Shown here in pieces: positions 56,201-64,000 of a stretch of DNA of 64,000 nt. The translations under genes were made by a program, and so were the position numbers. The stretch is from NCBI GenBank assembly GCA_964058845.1, contig CAXKVR010000101.1, positions 1-64,000 on the forward strand. Direction: 5' to 3'. Position 1 is the stretch's first letter. Each line of letters opens with the position of its first letter. This DNA comes from Carex sylvatica. Taxonomy: Eukaryota > Streptophyta > Magnoliopsida > Poales > Cyperaceae. The notes under the pieces are model-generated. The model searched no databases, was not told the DNA's origin, and saw only the letters and a list, made by a program, of their open reading frames with translations.

Positions 56201-58850
56201 TGAATGAATCTGTCCTTTGTTTTGCAACTCAATCAGACAGTCTTTGTTTTAACTTTGTTTAAAGCTTATTTGTTATATTTAGATAAATACGCTAACAACT
56301 TAAAATCTCTTTTTATGTTTTTAGGTTTGCTCTGGATCTCAAGCGGGATATGTTATATTGCAACCTGGTGTTTTAGTCTTTTCTTTTTCTTCTATTTTTA
56401 TTTTAAGTTTTTTGTTTTGTTTTAGAACTAGAAGTCTATTATATCAATGTTCTCAATGGAGGTACTTAAATTTAAAGACTGCGCTATTGGTTATGTAAAG
56501 TGCCGTAACTATATTTGGTATCTGAATGTGTAGTTTGTTATGGAAGATTGTTTATATATTTGTCTAGTATTGTCATTTGTGGACACCCTATGAAAGGCAT
56601 GACTTAGTTGTATCTGTTGTTCTTTCTGATGTTTACAATCAGTTGTCAACCTTATCAAACCCTGTTCTTATAAATGGTGGAATGTGTTGCAATTTTTATG
56701 GTTTTGTTGTATCTGTTTAGCTTGTTCCTGTTTTTCCTGTAATGGTGTGAAGAACATGAGAATAAAATTGGGGTTATTACTGACGCAACCAATTAGTTTG
56801 TTCCTGTTTTTCATGATTCACTCATCAATTGATCCTCAAAATGATATATTTTATCTAGTAAACAGTTGAATTTTCTGTGTTTAACTCTCTGGAATCAATT
56901 GGATTTCAGTAGAAAGGTTGAATTTTCTAACACTCCTATGCCAGAAAAAAAAGTAATTGCTTATTAGATGCGCGTAGCAGATCTAGTACATTCTACGACT
57001 CTCTTGGCCGAATTATAGTCCAGAAATTAAAGAAAGCAAATTACGTAATGTGAAATGGTAAGCAAAGGGGAAATTTTACATAATATCATTTTTTTCAAAA
57101 TATAAAATAAAATATTATCTTCTCAAATTTTCTTAACAAAATGTTCTTGTGAGCTTCACTGTACTCTCGCCTCCCTACCACTCCTTTTTACTCTTTTTTA
57201 TTTCTTTGTTCAAGTAAAAAATACAAATGTGATTTTTTTAGATGTAAAGAACGAGAATGAGAGTTTGAAATGTTTAAAATGAGATATTTTATTTATACAC
57301 ATTTATATTTTATATGGGTATTCAATACAAATTTTTACATTTCAACATCTTTGATTTATTAAACTATCTATTATATGCGTATTTAAGTATAGAGAATGAG
57401 AGGTAATATTCCCCATTCAAGTTTTTTAGACCATACAAAGATATATTTTAAATGTATCGTTGGATATTCTCTTTAAACAACTAAATTACAAACTATTTCT
57501 GAACTGATCTCAAATGAATCATGACATGGATGCAAATTTGTAAGCAGAACAACATATATAATTGCCACAACAAATTGAAGTTGGGACCAATCAAAATTAC
57601 AGAAAATCAGAGGCTTAATTGGCTAGAAGTAGTGCTTCATCATATCCAACAATATAATGTGATATTTTCCTAATCAGAAACTAATAAGAAGATGAAATTA
57701 ACATATAATATATAAAAAGATGTTCATATATAATTAAGCATCATCATGCATATAATCAAACTAATATAATTTTTATACTTGATGATTAATTTATTTGTAT
57801 GATTTAGATATCAAATTTGTAGAGCAGTTTCTGATCACTTGAAATAATATGTATCAATTTATGCTAATTGATGCAAATCACAGACTATCCCATACGCGCC
57901 AATAAACATTGATGATAATTTCATCAAAAAAAAAAAAAACTTTAAATGTTGAATCACGTCCACATTCTGATATCCAGATTAAAAATTTAAATATAAATAT
58001 CCAGTACAAAAAATATGTTCTATTTAAATCCTTTTTCGATGTACCTTTGCAGTATATAATTTTTCTTTTAGATTTATGGTTTTCCTTTATTTATGTAATT
58101 AACTAGGGTAAAAGGGCTGAGTAGGAGAGAGGAGAAGCGAGGGGAACAATGAGATCTTTATTAATTTAAAAAAGAGAATCTTTTGTTCTATATTTGAAGG
58201 ATAATGTAAAATTTCCCGTAAGCAAAGTGGTGCGCTTGTCTTTTGTTAGTTTTGTCAATATCTCAGATTCCGCGGCTGCTGGAATGCTAAGAACCTTGTG
58301 GTGCTTCTCTGATGAATAAATATAGTCATAAATTGAAGAATCGAGAGGGAGTACAGATGAGTAGATCAAGCCGAATCGACAACTCCCTGCCTTCTCATGT
58401 TGTTTCTCGAAGGATGGCGCCGGGCTTCTAGACTACTCCTTTTTCATTTACATGCAAGATAAAAAAAAAATTTAGGCCCGTTAGATCTTCACATCACGGC
58501 CCAATTTGTAGGTCCAGAGTTCTCCATTATTGGACCATGGTAAAATTTGGATAATAAAATTTATGGTTGGGCCTAGAATTGGTCAAATTTTGGAAACTGA
58601 TTCACCAAAATTACACAGATAAGAACAACGAAAGATTACTTGTGACAGATAAAGAGAGTGATAATTTCCTGTGTAGGCACTCTTTGTGCCATTTGATTTT
58701 TGTCTCTCGTCTTATCCGTCTGATTGAATTTGGAACATCCTGATCAAACCGAAATAGCAGATAGGATTATATTTGACTTGATCAGACGATGGGGATTGGA
58801 TGATAATACTATAGTGTCATTATGGTAATGACGATAAATTCTTACTCTTT
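56201..58850. other. A/T-rich intergenic DNA, no gene seen
   Basis: T-rich downstream of SF3B1, then A/T-rich. Small open frames (for example the minus-strand one at 58369..58166) show no recognisable domain, so I do not call a gene. Confidence 0.5.
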
Positions 58851-58854
58851 TACA

Positions 58855-59336
58855 TCATGTTTGGATGGAGAGTAGAGGAAGAAATGGGAGGTAAAGAATA
58901 GAAGGGAATGAAATGGAATAGAAAGAAATATTAACATATTTAAACTCTTTGTGTTTGGATGATTAATGAGAGAATAAATTTAACTTTTCTTTCCGTTTTA
59001 TTTCTTGTTTGGTTGATTAAAATTTAGGAGGTTAATGAGAAATTTAGTAATTGTTGTAGGTTTGAGAAAAAAATATTATATGAGAATTATATATGTAGAA
59101 TACAGGGTTGAGCATTTGTGTGATTTTTTTAAAATATTTGTAACAAAATTTTTTTCCATCCGTTACACTCCAATTTGGGAGAAAAACCGATTCTATTAAT
59201 TATAATGACGCAAGGTTAAACCTTTCACCTCCTGTACCCTTCACCTCCGACATAATTTTATCAACCAAACACAATTCAACGAAAAGTTTTTATTCCTTTC
59301 CATTACCTTCCCTCTACTCTCCATCCAAACAAGGTA
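58855..59336. repeat. MITE with TGTTTGGATGGAGAGTAGAG termini
   Basis: TGTTTGGATGGAGAGTAGAG starts at 58858, and CTCTACTCTCCATCCAAACA ends at 59332; they are exact inverted repeats. Further in, the arms diverge. The target-site duplication is not clear. It is about 475 bp with no coding capacity. Confidence 0.75.
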
Positions 59337-60162
59337 TTAGGCGTTGCTACTTAAAATTATTCTTATTTAGTTGCTACTTAAAATTAAGACGGATTAAATC
59401 TCTTATTTTAAACTAAGGTGGTTTAAGTCATTGTTATTTCGTTGGAGCTTGTTACTTGCGTCATATGACTTAAATTATCGACCAACGAGAGAGAAATCAA
59501 GAAATGAATGTTTGTCTCTGACAGTGAGCTTTACAAGCAAAGTAAGCGTAAAATAAATTAATTCAGAAATAATTTAACTTATTTTGCTGTCACTCCATCT
59601 TACTTTTTTTTTTATACTTCATTTGACTGTTTAAACGAAGAATAAGTCTCTTTTAGCTTCTTATTGATCAGTTATACATGATCTAAAGCTTACACCCATT
59701 AGAAGACCGCAATATCGTGTCAAAATATGGAAATAGAAAGAAAAATATTGAAAGAATAAAAAAATTTACCATCATTTTAGGTATGACCAAGAAACACTAG
59801 AGAAGCCGAAAGAGGCGCAAGAGGTCCAAAGAAGAAGAAAACACAAAATAGTGATGCACAATTTATTCCTTAAAAGATAATTTGCGTCACATCATTCCTC
59901 ACAAGTCAAAAAAGAAAAATAAAAAAAATAGGTGAAAAACTGAGAGTTGGAATAATTTAGGGCATATAGGATCTAGGGTCTAGATTTGGAACAATTATTT
60001 TCTCTAAAAGATGCTCCAACAATATTTAACAATGACGCAAAAAACAAAATAGTATGATTTAAATTAGGCCATTTGGGTCAATTTGAAACACGAGGTTTCA
60101 ATGATCAAAACATGTAATATATTAAGGGACAACTTACTAATTCATGGATTGTATCAAAGATT
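59337..60162. other. A/T-rich spacer, no gene seen
   Basis: I see no coding region, structured repeat or RNA gene here. Confidence 0.5.
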
Positions 60163-60598
60163 ATTATATATATAGAGAAAGATTTGGCTAAGTTCAAAAC
60201 GTTTATTTTTAGTCTTCGGAACAAATAATTTGGTTTTTCGATTTTTAAAGTTCAAATAGCCGATTCAAACTATTAGATGCTTAATCTATATTAAAATGTG
60301 CTTGAAAATTAAATTTATTTATTATTTATTTATTTGTACTATTTATTAAGATAGTTTAAAAATCGTTGTTTTATAATGGTGCTGAATTTTAATAAAAACA
60401 GCGATTTTCAAAGTATCTTAATAAATAGTAAAAAATTTTCAAAAAATATAAAATTTGGTCTCCATACACATTTTAATATAAATTAATCTAACGGTTTGGA
60501 TTAACTGTTTGGACTTTAAAAATAAAAAAACAAAATCATTTGTTCCTTAGACTACGAACAAATGTTTTGAACTTTGTCAGCCTCTTTCTATATATATT
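60163..60598. repeat. palindromic MITE with TATATATAGA-type termini
   Basis: The left arm (ATATATATAGAGAAAGATTT, then AAGTTCAAAACGTTTATTT) is the inverted copy of the right arm (AAACAAATG-like to TCTTTCTATATATA). Paired inner words are ATTTTTAAAGTTCAAATAGC against TTTGGACTTTAAAAATAA, and TTAATCTATATTAAAATGTG against CACATTTTAATATAAATTAA. The whole stretch folds on itself around about 60380. Ends in TA runs hide the target site. Confidence 0.7.
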
Positions 60599-60959
60599 GA
60601 CTTTGATAGTACATGCACTTTTGCAATATATCATTTTCTCTATCATACAGACATACATACATTAATTAATTAATTAGTGGGTATAGCTTTGTAGTGTGAA
60701 TTTCTTTTGTTTTCTAATGTTAATCGGCCTCCAAAACTTATGTTCAATTAATTTAGAATTGAAATGTGGTAACGTAATTTATCAAAAAAATTGATGATGA
60801 CGTAATAATCTTACATCAGATGAGAACACATTAAAATTATTTTTTGTTTCATTTGATGAATTGCAGATGTAATTATTGCAACCGTTTTGTCTATTCCATA
60901 GCTGTTTAATTGCTTAAATTTTGATATGATTTAGAATTAATCATAAACTAGTTGCATAG

Positions 60960-61215
60960 TTTACTAGTAGAGAAACTGAAATTAGAATCAGTCTATTTGG
61001 ATCAGTTATTATCAAACACCTATACTAATACCTATCTGAATCGGTTAATTTTAAAAAATATATCCTCAAAATTATCAGAATTAGTTATTATAAAGAACCG
61101 ATTCTAATGTATGCACATTTGAATCAGTTTTTTATAATAACTGATTCTAATATTATCAGGATCGGTTACTATTAGAATCAGTTATTATAAAAAACCGATT
61201 ACAAATTTTTGAGTA
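60960..61215. repeat. cluster of short inverted AACCGATTC repeats
   Basis: GAATCAGT/GGATCGGTTA and AACCGATTCTAAT words alternate in both orientations about ten times (for example 61100..61115 with 61127..61145, and 61172..61200). Such clusters occur at subterminal ends of CACTA-like transposons, but no CACTA terminus was found nearby. Confidence 0.55.
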
Positions 61216-62633
61216 TATAGGTTTGATCCATTGTCTAACTCCGATAAGGATCGTTACCTACCCTAGATAATTTTTGTTGCCGACCTCTGAAATAAATTCT
61301 TAACACAAATTTCGCAGCTGGCGTCGATTCATCGTCTGGAAGAGAAAGGAGTGAACAAAACGAAAGTTGAAGATGATTATGACAGATGGAACTATTGTTT
61401 AGATGGTTCAATTGAATGGGCCGACTTATTGGGCCTGAAAAATAAAACATTTAAAGACGTGTGTGACTGGAGAGGTAACATTTGAGTGGATGACCAATAA
61501 ATATTATCAAACTTGGAGATTCATTTGGGAGAAAAGAAAATTAAATACGTTGATAAATTAACAGAAAAAAGTTAAAGCAGCTAAAATAATAGCGTCTCTA
61601 ACTAAGTAGATTTTGTCAAAGAAAAACAAATAAATAAATAATATATGGGAATTGGCTTTTAATAAGAATTAATAAAAGGAAAATAATGTTTGATAAAATA
61701 AATTAGTATAATATATTAGTAAATTATTTGAGTATAATATTTTGAGTTAAACATATTTTTTTGACAAAATACATTTGCGTAATTCTTTTTCTATCTTTTT
61801 TAATTATGAAACATGTTTTTTTTGTGAAAAAAAATAATCAGAATTTTCTATATGATTTGGCTGATTCTATCAATTCACCTGATTCGAATTTCACCATCAA
61901 GTTACCAATTTTGATTATGATTCTCAGAGCGATGGCTCTAGGTTTTTAACACCGATGTCACGACCTGTACTCAACTATGGCACCACTATATTGTGTTGTG
62001 GCAGTGTGGAGGTGAGCTGTGTAGAACTATGCAATTTTTTCAACCGATTCAATAGGTAGAGATGCCAATTTAGTAGGCTGACAGAGGCGATTGAGAAGAG
62101 AATTATGGAGGAGATTCGAATCTGAACCTATTTAGAAAAAATATCCGAACTCGATTTCTGTCCACCCCTGACTCAAATTCTGGCTACGCCACTGTAGATT
62201 CTGATTATATGCGGATACGGAGCGGATATCCGCTGAATAATTCGGCTCCGTTTTCACCCCCACAGTTAATACAACCTGATAGATGTTCCAAATTAGTTTC
62301 TGACAATTCACACAAAAACAACTTATACAAAATTTCAAAATTATGAGAAGTTTTGCTCTTCAAGAAATCTTTTTGACTGAATGCGCACAAAAGAAATCAA
62401 ACATCCAAACCAAAAGAGGTTCTAGTTATAATCACACTGACAGAAGTCATAACTTGAGCTTAGATCCATTATCGATTAACACATGCTAAACAACCTATTT
62501 TAAAGATTTACGAATAAGGCAACCCTTCTAAACCCTACTACTTATCGAGCACTACAAATAACTAACAACAAATAATGAGAAAGAAGTGAGTTAACACATC
62601 AATTTATTTCTTTAAAATATAGCCTAGAAGGAT
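61216..62633. other. spacer, no gene seen
   Basis: A/T-rich. A short G/C-richer patch at 62140..62260 (GGATACGGAGCGGATATCCG and nearby) looks like a transposon-end relic. No coding region is supported. Confidence 0.4.
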
Positions 62634-62715
62634 TCATATCAAGGCCACCACCACCACAATGGCTACAGGAAAAACAATTTGCTTCTTGCTAACTTCCTCT
62701 CTCAGTGAGTGATTC
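62634..62715 (-). CDS. possible last exon with a C-terminal hydrophobic tail
   Basis: On the minus strand a strong acceptor (AAATGCAG) is followed by one base of a split codon and then NHSLREEVSKKQIVFPV and AIVVVVALI to a stop. This would be a basic stretch followed by a short membrane tail, as in tail-anchored or GPI-signal proteins. The other exons would lie to the right, mostly beyond the window; I found none with confidence. It could be chance. The overlapping plus-strand reading (MATGKTICFLLTSSLS then GTGAGT) is an alternative. Confidence 0.25.
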
Positions 62716-64000
62716 CTGCATTTCAAAATTTGTTAAACTATACTAATATGAAAAGTAGCAGTTTGGTTTTGTAGAGTTGTTCCGAGGGCAAATATTTGAC
62801 ACAAATATTACTTGACTTGCTCAAAATCAGGAAAGGACCTACTCAAAACAACGATGGCTTGATTATCGCGTATAAACCTATCGCATGTTGTAAAAAATTA
62901 TGAGTAAAAATATTGACAAAGCTAGTTTGACTCCATACAACACATCAGTCATATACATATTGTCTCTATTGATTATGTGTTGAGTGAAGTCAAAATATAT
63001 AACTGTGTCAATATATTTACTCAAAATTATACAATCTACTACAACTTAATATAAAACAAGGAATCTCCTGAATCAACAAAACAAGTGAGAACACACCTAT
63101 TCTTTAATTAGTATATCCGATTAAATAGTCTTCATTTTGGAGGAAAATATTCAAAAGAGCAATATTTTTTTTCCCCTTGGTAGCTCAGTTAATTTAGCAG
63201 TCATGTCAATTACAAAGTATGGTAGGATGTCATTGTTATCTAGCGGGAGTTGATTTGTTATCGTCTAATTATTCAACACAATTAGATGAAATTAATTAAA
63301 ACAGAAGAACAACCACTATAAAATTAAAGTCCATTGTACCTTTACTCCGTTAAACTTTTAAGTGTCAAATTTTTATTAAAAAAAGGCTTTTGACAAGCAA
63401 GCATGCGTATCTCATTGAATTAATACAGCAACTAATTATATAATGTATGTTGTAATGAAATGAACATTTATTATATAGTTTATGTTTTACAAAGGTATTT
63501 ATAAACATTCACAGAAAGGTTTTACTCATTTTCAGGAATTTTTAAAAATAATTTCTAAATTGTTGTTCAACGCCACCTCATTTAGCTACCTTTAATTCTT
63601 TAGCCACTTAATTTTCCTGAACACCCCACCAGCTGGTGGTGGTTCTTCTTCATTTATTTTTATTAAAGGAACTTGAGACAAGACAACTCATCATTTTTTA
63701 GATGCTATTTTCAAGAGCTGAACTTGCGTCTTTATGTAGAGAGACAAAACTTGTATCACTGCACTAAACTCGTGGCTCTTGAACACCAGTTTCTTAGCAT
63801 AAATTAATTAAGAGTACTCTTAACCTTATTTTTTCTAAAATCTTAATGTATATTAAGATATCTCCACCCATGAAATAATTCTTCTTATATGCTGCTTATA
63901 CGGATTAAGATAATTAAAACATTAACTCGAATTCAATTACTTTAATTATATTGCCAAAAAGCTCCTAAATAGCACACATCTGTTTATACATAGGATGTAA
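62716..64000. other. right-edge A/T-rich DNA, no gene seen
   Basis: If the exon at 62634..62715 is real, this holds its upstream intron. I see no other supported feature. Confidence 0.4.

Noticed and set aside
58166..58369. A 67-residue minus-strand frame with a plausible start
   Set aside because: No domain, no splice support and no paralogue in the window; length is within chance for A/T-rich DNA.
63175..63260. A GGTAGCTCAGTTAA stretch resembling the D-arm of a tRNA gene
   Set aside because: No matching acceptor stem, anticodon arm or T-arm follows.

Overview
The window is nuclear DNA from a flowering plant, probably a dicot; I cannot name the species. The evidence is a spliceosomal-intron gene whose protein belongs to a plant sphingolipid enzyme family, AP2/ERF and plant-mobile-domain sequences, LTR retrotransposons primed by initiator-Met-type or Asp-type tRNA sites, hAT, Mutator and Tourist-like DNA transposons, and A/T-rich spacers. 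There are no bacterial operons and no CRISPR array.

Only two genes look fully functional. On the minus strand at 25464..30173 is a ten-exon GT8 gene, best read as inositol phosphorylceramide glucuronosyltransferase (IPUT1/PGSIP6 type); my splice model gives 535 residues with every junction in phase. On the plus strand at 51805..55581 is an intronless gene for splicing factor 3B subunit 1 (SF3B1, 1258 aa). They sit in unrelated pathways (Golgi sphingolipid glycosylation and U2 snRNP branch-site recognition), and nothing suggests they act together.

Layout. 1-3.86 kb: 5' half of a decayed Ty3/gypsy element (minus). 4.0-5.2 kb: LINE and MITE scraps. 5.7-24.0 kb: an old tandem duplication of about 3 kb carrying a cytokinin-response-factor-like AP2/ERF gene. 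Copy A (5.7-15.0 kb) was inflated by a copia element (5927..10275), a solo LTR (11070..11861) and a 1.2 kb foldback transposon (11880..13085). Copy B (21.05-23.96 kb) kept its structure, has two tandem AP2 domains and carries one CAG-to-TAG nonsense change. A second copia element with a perfect target-site duplication (16078..20827) lies between the copies. 24.1-24.5 kb: two foldback MITEs. 25.4-30.2 kb: the IPUT1-type gene. 31.7-32.5 kb: a MITE scrap, then a hAT MITE nested inside a Tourist-like MITE. 32.8-36.5 kb: a decayed hAT transposase gene and tandem repeats. 36.6-39.5 kb: a truncated plant-mobile-domain gene. 40.2-41.7 kb: a gypsy LTR with its primer-binding site. 41.7-45.6 kb: a copia reverse transcriptase/RNase H remnant with inverted LTR ends. 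46.6-50.3 kb: a MULE transposase split by a hAT MITE made of GCATATG repeats. 51.8-55.6 kb: SF3B1. 55.6-64 kb: spacer with MITEs and possibly the last exon of a gene running off the right edge.

I found no candidate for a wholly new biological system. The most informative signals are insertion histories that can be read at base resolution because a paralogue or target-site duplication survives, plus a long hairpin transposon inside a transcription-factor coding region.
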